Under the pieces are notes generated by a model. The model did no database searches. It was not told where the DNA came from and saw only the letters and a program-made list of their open reading frames with translations. DNA of 64,000 nt from Pseudomonadota bacterium (lineage in GTDB: Bacteria; Myxococcota_A; UBA796; SXON01), in contig JAUXQH010000170.1 in assembly GCA_030685065.1 (NCBI GenBank), forward strand, positions 109,397 through 173,396, written 5' to 3'. Made by a program: the position numbers and the translations under genes. Of this stretch, positions 52,252 to 62,244 are shown piece after piece (positions within the stretch are counted from its first letter, which is position 1; the number at the start of each line of letters is the position of its first letter).

Positions 52252-52827
52252 TCAGTTCCGGGCCGACCAGGCGAACCACGGCACCGCCGGTGGGAGGTTG
52301 CGCCACTCGATCGCCCCCTCCTCCACCCGGGGGAACCACGTGTGCAGCCGTGCGCGGAACGTGCGCGCCTTCGGGTGCAGGTAGGCGTTGAGGCACAGGT
52401 AGGTCGCGAACACGCCCCCCGGCACGAGGGCCTTGTGCACCGCCGCGAAAATGCGCTCCTGGGTCAGCGGGGAGAGCATCGTCCACGGCAGGCTCGCCAC
52501 CACGGCTCTCGCGGTGCGCGGCTCCACGACGTGGCCCATGTCTTCCGCGGGCGCGCAGACCACCCGGATGTCGCCCAGGTGGCTGCGGAGGAACCGGGCG
52601 AGCTCCGGGTCGATCTCCAGCGCGGTGACCTGGCCGGGCGCCGCGTCCACGAGGTGCCGGGTGATGGCGCCGGTGCCTGCCCCGAGCTCGATGACGCGCC
52701 CGGGGGGGCTCTGGGTCAGCGGGGTGATCAGCCGCCGCGCGAGCGCCGACGACGTGGGAAACACCGTGGCGACCCCGAGCGGACGTCGCGCGGCGGCCTT
52801 GAGGAATGCTACCGACGGTCTGTCCAT
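52252..52827 (-). CDS. SAM-dependent methyltransferase, PmtA/KsgA-like
   Basis: This encodes 191 residues from ATG 52827. The AdoMet site is VIELGAGTGAITRHLVDAA (about 44-62) with TALEIDPELARFLRSHLG and VCAPAEDMG. The motif IV region is VVASLPWTMLSPLTQ, where LPW recalls the [N/S]LP[W/Y] of phospholipid N-methyltransferases (PmtA) and rRNA adenine dimethylases. The length fits PmtA (about 200). It probably methylates phosphatidylethanolamine, but this is inference. It is separated from the upstream pyrophosphatase gene by a terminator. Confidence 0.8.
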   Translation of the reverse strand: MDRPSVAFLKAAARRPLGVATVFPTSSALARRLITPLTQSPPGRVIELGAGTGAITRHLVDAAPGQVTALEIDPELARFLRSHLGDIRVVCAPAEDMGHVVEPRTARAVVASLPWTMLSPLTQERIFAAVHKALVPGGVFATYLCLNAYLHPKARTFRARLHTWFPRVEEGAIEWRNLPPAVPWFAWSARN

Positions 52828-52870
52828 CCTCCTGCAGATAGGGCCCCACGACACATCTCTCAAGTTCGAG

Positions 52871-52910
52871 GCGCCGAAAACGAAGAAGACCGCCCGTGGG
52901 GGCGGCCTTC
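52871..52910 (-). terminator. Intrinsic terminator of membrane pyrophosphatase gene
   Basis: On the minus strand GAAGGCCGCCC-CCAC-GGGCGGTCTTC forms a long stem (52885-52910), followed by TTCGTTTTCGG. It is one of the few T-rich terminators in the window. Confidence 0.8.
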
Positions 52911-52945
52911 TCGGTCGAGCGGGTGGGGAGCGAGGCCCCCGCGGC

Positions 52946-55039
<2,094 letters not shown>

Positions 55040-55234
55040 TCACGCGATCCTGTGCAGAAGGTGTGCGCGCGCCGGTTCGCTTATTGGACCTGGGCGTGCC
55101 CGAGTGGCGGCCCTTCTTTCACGTTCGGCGTCACAGCGCAAGCACGGCGGCGAGATCCGCCGCGGTCCGGTCACGGGAGCTACGGCGCCCACCTGCCGTC
55201 CGCTCCGGACATTCCCTCGTCGGGCCCCGGTGTC

Positions 55235-55240
55235 TACCGG
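55235..55240 (+). promoter_or_regulatory. -10-like hexamer of CotH-like gene
   Basis: TACCGG ends six bases before ATG 55247, with no ribosome binding site between. The upstream 200 bp hold a GGCGGCGAGATCCGCCGC hairpin near 55149. Confidence 0.35.
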
Positions 55241-55246
55241 TCTCGG

Positions 55247-56602
55247 ATGTCCCTCTTCCTGCTCATGTTTGTTGGATGTACCTCGACAACCGTCACGGTG
55301 TCGAGGCCCCTGGAGGTAGCGGAGGACGATCCGCCGCCGACCCTGCTCGGGGACGCTCCGCCGGCCGATACGGGGTGGGACGGCGGAGCGCTGCCGCTGG
55401 TGTTGCTCCGCGCGGAGGGGCCGATCGAGGCCGACGAGCGCGTTCCTGCCACGGTCGAGGTCGTCGTGGCCCACGACGGCAGTCTCGTGGCGGTGGGCGA
55501 CGCACCCCGCGCGTTGCGGAGCGCCGCCGCCATCGAGGTGCGGGGTACGTCCTCGACGTACTTCCCGAAGCTCTCGTACAACCTCGAGCTGCAGGACGAT
55601 GCGGGGGAGGACGTGGCGATGTCCATCCTGGGGCTCCCCCCCGAGGCCGACTGGGTGCTGTACGGCCCGTATACGGACAAGACCTACGTGCGCGACGCCC
55701 TGGCCTACCGCCTGATCCGTCGATTGGGCGGCTACGCGCCCCGCGTTCGCTTCGCGGAGATGTTTCTGGACGACGCGTACGTCGGGATCTACGCGGTCAC
55801 GGAGAAGCCGGAGCTTGATGGGGACAGGGTCGATCTGCCACGTCCCTCCCCGACGGCGGAAGGGGATCTGACGGGAGGCTACCTCCTCAAGATCGATGGG
55901 CAAGCGCTCGAGCTCGACACCTTCACGTCGGCCCGGGGATGGGTGTACGAGGTCCGGGATCCGGCGCCGCACGAGATCACGCCCGAGCAGCTCGCCTACC
56001 TCCAGGGCTGGATGAACCAATTCGAGGCCGCGATCGCGGCGGGGGACGATCCCGCCCTGTGGATCGACGTGCCCTCGTTCGTCGACTACGTCCTCGTCAA
56101 CGAGCTCTCTCGAAACGTAGATGCCTACCGACGGAGCACCTATCTGCAGAAGGCTCCCGACGTGCTCGGCGGGCGCTTGCACGCGGGGCCGGTGTGGGAC
56201 TTCAACATCGCGTGGGGAAACGCGGAGTTCTGCGCTGGGTGGGATCCGGAGGGGCTCGTGTGGGAGGCGTCGAGCGTGTGTGAGGGGTGGGGGGAGATCC
56301 CGGAGTGGTGGATCACCGTCCTCCGCGATCCTCGGTTCACCAGGGAGCTCCGGTGTCGGTGGGAGCTGCTCCGCGTGGGCGAGCTCTCGGACGCCGCGCT
56401 GGCCGCCACGATCGACGAGCTCGTGTTGCCGCTCACCCAGGCCGAGCCGCGCGACCACGCCCAGTGGGGCACGCTCGGATGGGATGTCTGGCCCAATTGG
56501 TATGTAGGGGCCACGTGGGGAGACGAGCTGGCCTACCTCCGGGACTTCGCCTGGCGTCGGGCGGCCTGGCTGGACGCGGGGCTCCCGGGGGACTGTGGCT
56601 GA
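55247..56602 (+). CDS. CotH-kinase-family lipoprotein
   Basis: This encodes 451 residues from ATG 55247. Lipobox LLMFVGC sets Cys at residue 11. The CotH domain covers about 75-440: EVRGTSSTYFPKLSYNLELQ, SILGLPPEADWVLYGPYTDK, RDALAYRLIRRLGGYAPRVR, GYLLKIDG, DYVLVNELSRNVDAY and GPVWDFNIAWGN (metal-binding Asp). CotH of Bacillus is an atypical secreted protein kinase for spore coat proteins; many secreted homologues exist in Myxococcota. A role on the cell surface, for example in protein phosphorylation, is inferred. Confidence 0.88.
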   Translation: MSLFLLMFVGCTSTTVTVSRPLEVAEDDPPPTLLGDAPPADTGWDGGALPLVLLRAEGPIEADERVPATVEVVVAHDGSLVAVGDAPRALRSAAAIEVRGTSSTYFPKLSYNLELQDDAGEDVAMSILGLPPEADWVLYGPYTDKTYVRDALAYRLIRRLGGYAPRVRFAEMFLDDAYVGIYAVTEKPELDGDRVDLPRPSPTAEGDLTGGYLLKIDGQALELDTFTSARGWVYEVRDPAPHEITPEQLAYLQGWMNQFEAAIAAGDDPALWIDVPSFVDYVLVNELSRNVDAYRRSTYLQKAPDVLGGRLHAGPVWDFNIAWGNAEFCAGWDPEGLVWEASSVCEGWGEIPEWWITVLRDPRFTRELRCRWELLRVGELSDAALAATIDELVLPLTQAEPRDHAQWGTLGWDVWPNWYVGATWGDELAYLRDFAWRRAAWLDAGLPGDCG

Positions 56603-56647
56603 CGTCAGGTGGGCGCCCGGCGCAGGGAGTCCAGGTAAAAGAAAGGA

Positions 56648-56683
56648 GGCAGGGCCCATCTGACCGTTCAGACGGACCCTGCC
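56648..56683 (-). terminator. Terminator between convergent CotH and repeat-lipoprotein genes
   Basis: GGCAGGG…CCCTGCC outer arms enclose TCTGA-CCGT-TCAGA inner arms. On the minus strand the stem is followed by TTTCTTTTACC (56634-56644), so it best serves the minus-strand gene. Confidence 0.8.
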
Positions 56684-56726
56684 CCCGTTCGATTGCGCCG
56701 GCGCAGCCGGGCGCGAACGGCGCTCG

Positions 56727-57584
56727 TTAGAACCAGATTCGCGCGATCAGGCTGCTCAGGCGGTCGACCAACGTGGGCTCCGAGTCGTGGCTGTCCTCGC
56801 AGTGGCCGGGCCCGGTGATGCCGCAGTTGTAGGCGTCGAGGAGGTCCGTGAGGCGAACCATCTCCGCTCCCTCGGCGGACGTAGGCGTGACGCTGTAGGG
56901 GAGCATGCCTTCATAGGTGTAGAGCAGGGCGTCCGCCTCGTAGAGGGTGTCCTCCACGGCGCTGGGGTCCGCTCCGTACGCGACGTTGAGCTTCGCCGCG
57001 CTGAGCTGGTGGGCGAGGCCGACGCTCGCGTCACCCCCGACGGGCAGGCTGTAGAGCGAGAGGAGCGCTTCCTGGGTGTAGTACTCGGCGCCGAGCGTCA
57101 TCCCGACCGCCGGCCACATCGCTTCGTGATTCTTCCAGTAGCCCTGGGTGTAGGTGCACATCGGATCCGCGTACGGGTCGGTGTCCTCGTGGGTGTCGGT
57201 GTCCTCGTAGGTGTCGGTATCCGGGTAGCTGTCGGTGTCCTCGTAGGTGTCGGTGTCCGGGTAGCTGTCGGTGTCCTCGTAGGTGTCGGTGTCCTCGTAG
57301 GTGTCGGTGTCCTCGTAGGTGTCCGTGTCCTCGTAGGTGTCCGTGTCCTCGTAGGTGTCCGTGTCCTCGTAGGTGTCCGTGTCCTCGTAGGTGTCCGTGT
57401 CGGGGTAGCCGTCGGTGTCTTCGTAGCTGTCGGTGTCGGAGTCGGTGTCCGTGTCGATGTCCGAATCGGTGTCCGAATCAGTGTCCGAATCGGTGTCCGA
57501 ATCGGATTCCGGCTCCTTGTCGTTGGCGTCGATAAAGGTCTCCGAGCACGACGCGAGGAAAAGCACCCCGAAGATGCGATGCAT
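56727..57584 (-). CDS. Lipoprotein with TYEDTD tandem repeats
   Basis: This encodes 285 residues from ATG 57584. Lipobox FLASC puts Cys at residue 13. Residues 25-142 are acidic repeats: SDTD units, then about fourteen copies of the six-residue unit TYEDTD (with SYPDTD, GYPDTD and THEDTD variants). The C-terminal domain (145-285) opens CTYTQGYWKNHEAMWP, the GYWKNH motif found in many secreted repeat proteins. It continues with ALLSLYSLPVGGDASVGLAH and YNCGITGPGHCEDS. Function unknown; the linker presents the domain away from the surface and may bind Ca2+. Confidence 0.78.
   Translation of the reverse strand: MHRIFGVLFLASCSETFIDANDKEPESDSDTDSDTDSDTDSDIDTDTDSDTDSYEDTDGYPDTDTYEDTDTYEDTDTYEDTDTYEDTDTYEDTDTYEDTDTYEDTDSYPDTDTYEDTDSYPDTDTYEDTDTHEDTDPYADPMCTYTQGYWKNHEAMWPAVGMTLGAEYYTQEALLSLYSLPVGGDASVGLAHQLSAAKLNVAYGADPSAVEDTLYEADALLYTYEGMLPYSVTPTSAEGAEMVRLTDLLDAYNCGITGPGHCEDSHDSEPTLVDRLSSLIARIWF
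57170..57440 (-). repeat. 18-bp coding tandem repeat (TYEDTD)
   Basis: Units of the type GTGTCCTCGTAGGTGTCG on the plus strand repeat with period 18 across about 250 bp. Identity between the central copies is close to perfect, so the copy number is likely variable. Confidence 0.85.
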
Positions 57585-57753
57585 GGTTTTGATTCTCCGC
57601 CGGGAGATGCGGTAGTTGGGGCGCGAGCGGCCCCCCGCCGCCCGTCCCCCGAAGCCCGTCCGGTCTGCCGGGCTCGTGGTAGGAAGGTGGACACTTCCTT
57701 ACTTTTCGGCAAGGGCGGGCGAGCGGCGCGCGTGGAGAGGCCTCGCCTGCGGA

Positions 57754-57759
57754 TACCCT
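57754..57759 (+). promoter_or_regulatory. -10-like hexamer, leaderless start of sulfatase-like gene
   Basis: TACCCT ends exactly seven bases before ATG 57767 and no ribosome binding site lies between. Confidence 0.45.
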
Positions 57760-57766
57760 GGCGCGG

Positions 57767-59716
57767 ATGCTCCTCTTGCCGCTCCTCCTCGCCTGCACGG
57801 CGCCCCCGCCCGACATCCTGCTGGTGACGCTGGACACGACGCGTGCCGACGCGGTGGGGGTGTACGCGGCCCCGGCGGGCTCGATGCGGAGCGCGACGCC
57901 GAACATCGATGCGCTCGCGCTGAACGGGCGGGTCTACGAGGAGGCCGCGACCGTCACGCCGCTCACCCTGCCGGCGCACGCCTCCATCCTCACGGGGCTC
58001 CTTCCCCCCCGACACGGCCTGCGCCGAAATGGCGTGGAGCGCCTCCCGGACGCGACGGACACGCTGGCCGAACGCCTCCTGGCGCACGGATACACCACCG
58101 GCGCGTTCGTCTCGGCCGCGGTGCTCGATCCGGCCTTCGGGCTCGGCCAGGGCTTCACGACCTACGACGCCTCCTTCGCGGCGCCGACGGGCCCCCTCGT
58201 CCCGAGCCGCGAGGGGGGCGCGGTCACCGACGCCTTTGCGCGGTGGATGCTCGGTGTCAGCCGTGAGGCCCCGTTTTTCGCTTGGGTGCACTATTACGAT
58301 CCACACCTCCCCAACACGGCGCACGGAAACGGGTTCGAGGACCCCTATCTGTCAGAGGTCGCGTACATGGACGAGCGCGTCGGGCAGGCCCTCGCCGCGG
58401 CGCGGGCCATGGACCGCGGGCGGCCACTGGTGGTGCTGGTCGTCGGGGACCACGGCGAGGCGCGGGGCGATCATGGCGAGGCGACCCACGGTTGGTTCGT
58501 GTATCGATCGACCACCCGGGTGCCGTTCGTGCTCGTGGCCCCGGGGATACCGCGCGCGAGAGTAGCGGGCGTGGTGTCCGTGGTCGACGTGACGCCCACG
58601 CTCCTGGCGCTCGCGGGAGCGCCGATCCCGGAGGGGCTGGACGGGCGCGATCTCACCGCCGACCCACCCCCGGATCGCGTCGTGTACGGAGAGACGTTCA
58701 CGCCTCGCCAGGGCTTCGGCTTCTCCGAGCTCCGGTATGCCCAGGACGCCCAGCATCGCTACATCCTCGCGCCGCGCCCCGAGCTGTACGACTGGCGCGC
58801 GGATCCGGCGGAGCTCACCGACCTCGGCGGGGCGCACCCGGCGGCCGCGCGGCTGCGGGAGGTGGTGCTCGCGGTCGTCGACGCGGGGGAGGCGGCAGGA
58901 TCTCCGGCGGCCGCCGAGCTCGCCGCCCAGCTGGCGGCGCTGGGGTACGCCGACGGGGCGGCGATGGTGCCGACGGGCACGCCGTTCGAGGCCCTGCCCG
59001 ACCCGAAGGACGACCCGGGCGCGGTCATCGTGGTGGACGCGTTGATCACCCGCGCGCGGACGATCCTGCCGGCCGACGGCGTGCCCGTGCTCGAAGCGGC
59101 GCTCGCGCGGTATCCCGGCTCCGGCGCGCTGCGGGCGAGCCTCTCGCGGGGCTACGAGCTGCTCGGCCGCCTGGACGACGCCGTGGTCGTGCTCGCGCCG
59201 ACGGACGCCGCCTCCGACCCCGCGATCCAGGTCCGCAGGGCGAGCCTCCGGCTCGCGCAGGGCCGGCTCGACGACGCCGAGGCGCTCCTGCGCGAGGGCG
59301 GCGCCTCGCCCGAGGCCGTGGCGGTCGAGTCGGAGCTTCTTCGGCGGCGGGGGCGCCCCACCGAGGCGGTCGCGGCCGCGCGGCGAGGGCTCGCCTCGAA
59401 CCCGTCGTCACCGGTGTTGCTGCTCGTCGCGGGCGCGGCGCTCACGGATCTGGGCGCGTTCACCGACGCGGTTCCGCTTCTCCGCCGGAGCCTCACCGCC
59501 GAGCCCGCGAACGTCGATGTCCGGCTCCTGCTCGGCCTCGCGCTGGCCGAGACGGGAGACCTCGAGGGCGCCCGATCCCTCCTCCTGGCGCAGCGCGCGC
59601 GGTTCGGCGCCAGCGCACCCGTGGATGCGGCCCTCGCGACGGTCGAGGCAGCGCTGGGTGCCGGCGGGCCGGACGCGGCATCCGGCCACGGGCCCTCCCC
59701 GTCTCCACCGGGGTAG
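57767..59716 (+). CDS. Sulfatase-like lipoprotein with TPR-like C-terminus
   Basis: This encodes 649 residues. Lipobox PLLLAC puts Cys at residue 10. The alkaline-phosphatase-superfamily domain (about 15-370) has ILLVTLDTTRADAVGVY, VTPLTLPAHASILTGLLPPR, VVGDHGEARGDHGE and THGWFVYRSTTRVPFV. The nucleophile position of sulfatases (Cys/Ser-x-Pro-x-Arg, later formylglycine) is Thr in TPLTLPAHAS, so it cannot form formylglycine. It may be a phosphoesterase or phosphotransferase like Thr-using members. Residues 440-635 are helical TPR-like repeats (GALRASLSRGYELLGRLDDA, AVPLLRRSLTAEPANVDVRL). The layout is common in Myxococcota. Substrate unknown. Confidence 0.85.
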   Translation: MLLLPLLLACTAPPPDILLVTLDTTRADAVGVYAAPAGSMRSATPNIDALALNGRVYEEAATVTPLTLPAHASILTGLLPPRHGLRRNGVERLPDATDTLAERLLAHGYTTGAFVSAAVLDPAFGLGQGFTTYDASFAAPTGPLVPSREGGAVTDAFARWMLGVSREAPFFAWVHYYDPHLPNTAHGNGFEDPYLSEVAYMDERVGQALAAARAMDRGRPLVVLVVGDHGEARGDHGEATHGWFVYRSTTRVPFVLVAPGIPRARVAGVVSVVDVTPTLLALAGAPIPEGLDGRDLTADPPPDRVVYGETFTPRQGFGFSELRYAQDAQHRYILAPRPELYDWRADPAELTDLGGAHPAAARLREVVLAVVDAGEAAGSPAAAELAAQLAALGYADGAAMVPTGTPFEALPDPKDDPGAVIVVDALITRARTILPADGVPVLEAALARYPGSGALRASLSRGYELLGRLDDAVVVLAPTDAASDPAIQVRRASLRLAQGRLDDAEALLREGGASPEAVAVESELLRRRGRPTEAVAAARRGLASNPSSPVLLLVAGAALTDLGAFTDAVPLLRRSLTAEPANVDVRLLLGLALAETGDLEGARSLLLAQRARFGASAPVDAALATVEAALGAGGPDAASGHGPSPSPPG

Positions 59717-59742
59717 ATCGCCTGGTATCCGAGGACGCTCCG

Positions 59743-60792
59743 ATGCCTGCCCGCCCCACCCGCGATTGGATGCGCGGCCTCCCGAAGGCCGAGCTGCACG
59801 TTCACCTCGAGGGCACGCTGGAGCCCGAGATGATGCTCGCGCTCGCCCGTCGGAACGGACTGGCCCTCCCCTGGCCCGACGCCGCGACCATCCGCGCCGC
59901 CTATGCGTTCGGGAACCTGCAGGAATTCCTGGACCTCTACTACCGCGGGATGGGCGTGCTCCTCACCCATGCCGACTACGTCGACCTCGCGTGCACCGCG
60001 ATGGAGCGGGCGGCGGCGGACGGCGTGGTCCACGCGGAGTTCTTCTACGATCCGCAGGGCCACACGTCCCGAGGCGTGCCGTTCGACGTGGTGACCGGGG
60101 GCCTGCTCGCGGGCCTCGCCGAGGGCGAGCGGCGGTTCGGGGTGTCGTGGCGCCTCATCCCGAACCTGCTGCGCCACCTCCCCGAAGACGACGCGCTCAC
60201 GACGCTTCGTGTGGCCGAGCCCTGGCTCCTCGACGGGCGGCTCCACGGCGTCGGGCTCGACTCGTCCGAGCGGGACTTCCCGCCCGAGCGCTTCGCGCGT
60301 GCGTACGCGTGGGCGGCCGAGCGTGGCCTGTTCCGCACCGCGCACGCCGGCGAGGAGGGGCCCGCCGCCTACGTCGCCACCGCGCTCGACGTGCTCGGGG
60401 TGCACCGGATCGACCACGGCAACCGCGCGTTGGAGGATCCCGCGCTCGTCTCGCGGCTGGCTGCGCTCGGGATCGGCCTCACGGTGTGTCCGTTGTCCAA
60501 CCTGCGGCTCCGCGGCGTCGCGTGCCTCACCGAGCACCCGCTCCGCCAGATGCTGGACGCAGGCCTGAAGGTGACCCTCAACGGGGACGATCCCGCCTAC
60601 TTCGGCGGCACGTGCCTCGACAACTTCGTCGCGATCGCAGACGCGCTCGAGCTGTCCGTGGCGGACCTGCTGACGTTGGCGCGCAACAGCCTCGAGGTGA
60701 GCCTGCTGGATCCGGCGGCGAAGGCGCGGCACCTCACCGCGTTGGCTGCGTACGCAGGCGCGGCGGCCCTCGTGGAGGGCGCGGACACGTAG
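59743..60792 (+). CDS. Adenine deaminase (adenosine-deaminase superfamily, ADE type)
   Basis: This encodes 349 residues from ATG 59743. Zn ligands HVH lie in LPKAELHVHLEGTLEPEMM (about 14-32). FGNLQEFLDLYYRGMGVLL and HAEFFYDPQGHTSRG are features of the adenine deaminase branch (typical HTxRG) rather than adenosine deaminase. Catalytic parts are RTAHAGEEGP, HRIDHGNRA and LNGDDPAYFGGT. The reaction converts adenine to hypoxanthine with ammonia release, in purine salvage. The gene starts 26 bp after the sulfatase-like gene. Adenosine as substrate cannot be excluded. Confidence 0.87.
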   Translation: MPARPTRDWMRGLPKAELHVHLEGTLEPEMMLALARRNGLALPWPDAATIRAAYAFGNLQEFLDLYYRGMGVLLTHADYVDLACTAMERAAADGVVHAEFFYDPQGHTSRGVPFDVVTGGLLAGLAEGERRFGVSWRLIPNLLRHLPEDDALTTLRVAEPWLLDGRLHGVGLDSSERDFPPERFARAYAWAAERGLFRTAHAGEEGPAAYVATALDVLGVHRIDHGNRALEDPALVSRLAALGIGLTVCPLSNLRLRGVACLTEHPLRQMLDAGLKVTLNGDDPAYFGGTCLDNFVAIADALELSVADLLTLARNSLEVSLLDPAAKARHLTALAAYAGAAALVEGADT

Positions 60793-60841
60793 CCCCGCTC
60801 CCTCGGCTCCGCGCGGGGGAGCGGGATGGCACGCAGCCTGC

Positions 60842-60847
60842 TATCGA
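60842..60847 (+). promoter_or_regulatory. -10-like hexamer, leaderless start of MBL hydrolase gene
   Basis: TATCGA ends exactly seven bases before ATG 60855, without a ribosome binding site between. Confidence 0.4.
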
Positions 60848-60854
60848 ACCGCGT

Positions 60855-62210
60855 ATGCAACTCACGTTTCTCGGCGCCGCGGGCACCGTCACCGGCTCCA
60901 AGTACCTCCTCGAGGGCGGCGGGAAGCGGATCCTCGTCGATTGCGGGCTGTTCCAGGGGCTCAAGGAGCTCCGGCTCCGCAACTGGGAGGCCCCCCCGGT
61001 CGACCCCCGGACGCTCGACGCCGTGGTGCTCACGCACGCCCACCTCGACCACTCGGGGTACCTGCCGCGGCTCGTGCGGGAGGGATTCGCGGGCCCGGTG
61101 TGGTGTACGCCCGGCACCCGCGATCTGGTCCGGATCCTGCTGCCCGACAGCGCCCACCTCCAGGAGGAGGACGCCCGGTACGCGAACAAGCGGGGCTTCA
61201 GCAAGCACCGCCCCGCGCTGCCGCTCTACACGCTCGAGGACGTCGAGGCCTCGCTCGCGCTGATCCGGACCGCCGTGTACGACGAGGTGGTCGAGATCGG
61301 GGGGCTGCGGGTGCGCTTCACGCCCGCGGGCCACATGCTCGGCTCGGCGTGCGTGCGCGTGGAGGACGCCCACACCGACGTCACCTTCTCGGGGGACGTC
61401 GGGCGCCCCCACGATCCGCTGTTCGAGCCGCCGCGCCCGCTCCGCGACGTGCGGAACCTCGTCGTGGAGTCGACCTACGGCGATCGGCGCCACCCGCCCT
61501 CCGACCCGGCCGCCCAGCTCGCGGACGTGGTGCGGCGCGTGGTCGCCCGGGGCGGGGTGGTGATGATCCCGGCCTTCGCGGTGGGGCGGAGCCAGCAGAT
61601 CCTGCTCCAGATCGCGCAGCTCAAGGCGGCGGGCGAGATCCCCGACGTGCCCGTGTTCCTCAACAGCCCGATGGCGATCGACGCGATGGAGGTGTTCCTC
61701 GAGCATCCGGACGAACATCGCCTGACCCCCGCGGCGTGCGAGGCGATGCGCGATGTGGCGTCGTGGGTGCGCACGCCGGAGGAGTCGAAGGCGCTCAACC
61801 TGCGGCGCGAGCCGATGATCCTGCTGGCGGGCAGCGGGATGATCACCGGCGGGCGCATCCTCCACCACCTCGAGGCGTTCGGTCCCGACCCCCGGAACGC
61901 GCTGGTGCTCGTGGGCTACCAGGCCGCCGGCACGCGGGGGCAGGCCCTGGACAACGGCGCCGAGGAGGTCAAGATCCACGGCGAGTACGTGCCCATCCGG
62001 GCCGAACGCGCGCGCATCGACGGGCTCTCCGGGCACGCGGACTACGCGGAGCTCTGCGATTGGCTGCGCTCGGTGGAAGCCCCGCCCCGGCGCGTGTTCG
62101 TCACCCACGGCGATCCCACGGCCTCCGACGCCTTCCGCCGCCACCTGTCGGACCGGCTCGGGTGGAAGGCGCACATTCCGCGGCACGGGGAGCGGGTGGA
62201 GCTCGACTGA
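60855..62210 (+). CDS. MBL-fold beta-CASP RNA hydrolase (CPSF73/RNase J relative)
   Basis: This encodes 451 residues from ATG 60855. It begins MQLTFLGAAGTVTGSKYLLE. Zn ligands are in VLTHAHLDHSGYLPRL (HxHxDH, about 59-74), TPAGHMLGSACV and FSGDVGRP. The beta-CASP part has ESTYGDRRHPP (motif A), AFAVGRSQQILL, LAGSGMITGGRILHHL (motif B) and LSGHADYAEL (motif C), with FVTHGDP near the end. This is the YsH1/CPSF-type family of RNA endonucleases, present in many bacteria and usually 450-470 residues. A role in RNA processing is inferred. Confidence 0.93.
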   Translation: MQLTFLGAAGTVTGSKYLLEGGGKRILVDCGLFQGLKELRLRNWEAPPVDPRTLDAVVLTHAHLDHSGYLPRLVREGFAGPVWCTPGTRDLVRILLPDSAHLQEEDARYANKRGFSKHRPALPLYTLEDVEASLALIRTAVYDEVVEIGGLRVRFTPAGHMLGSACVRVEDAHTDVTFSGDVGRPHDPLFEPPRPLRDVRNLVVESTYGDRRHPPSDPAAQLADVVRRVVARGGVVMIPAFAVGRSQQILLQIAQLKAAGEIPDVPVFLNSPMAIDAMEVFLEHPDEHRLTPAACEAMRDVASWVRTPEESKALNLRREPMILLAGSGMITGGRILHHLEAFGPDPRNALVLVGYQAAGTRGQALDNGAEEVKIHGEYVPIRAERARIDGLSGHADYAELCDWLRSVEAPPRRVFVTHGDPTASDAFRRHLSDRLGWKAHIPRHGERVELD

Positions 62211-62244
62211 TCGCCTGCGCTCGCCGGCTCAACACTGGCTCGCC

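Noticed and set aside
55040..55246. tRNA or other structured RNA in the gap before the CotH-like gene
   Set aside because: Only a short GGCGGCGAGATCCGCCGC hairpin is visible; no cloverleaf arms or T-loop sequence could be assembled.
56787..57430. Plus-strand frame with Val-Gly repeats across the TYEDTD region
   Set aside because: It is simply the complement of the Asp/Thr repeat; it lacks a sensible start and any flanking domain.
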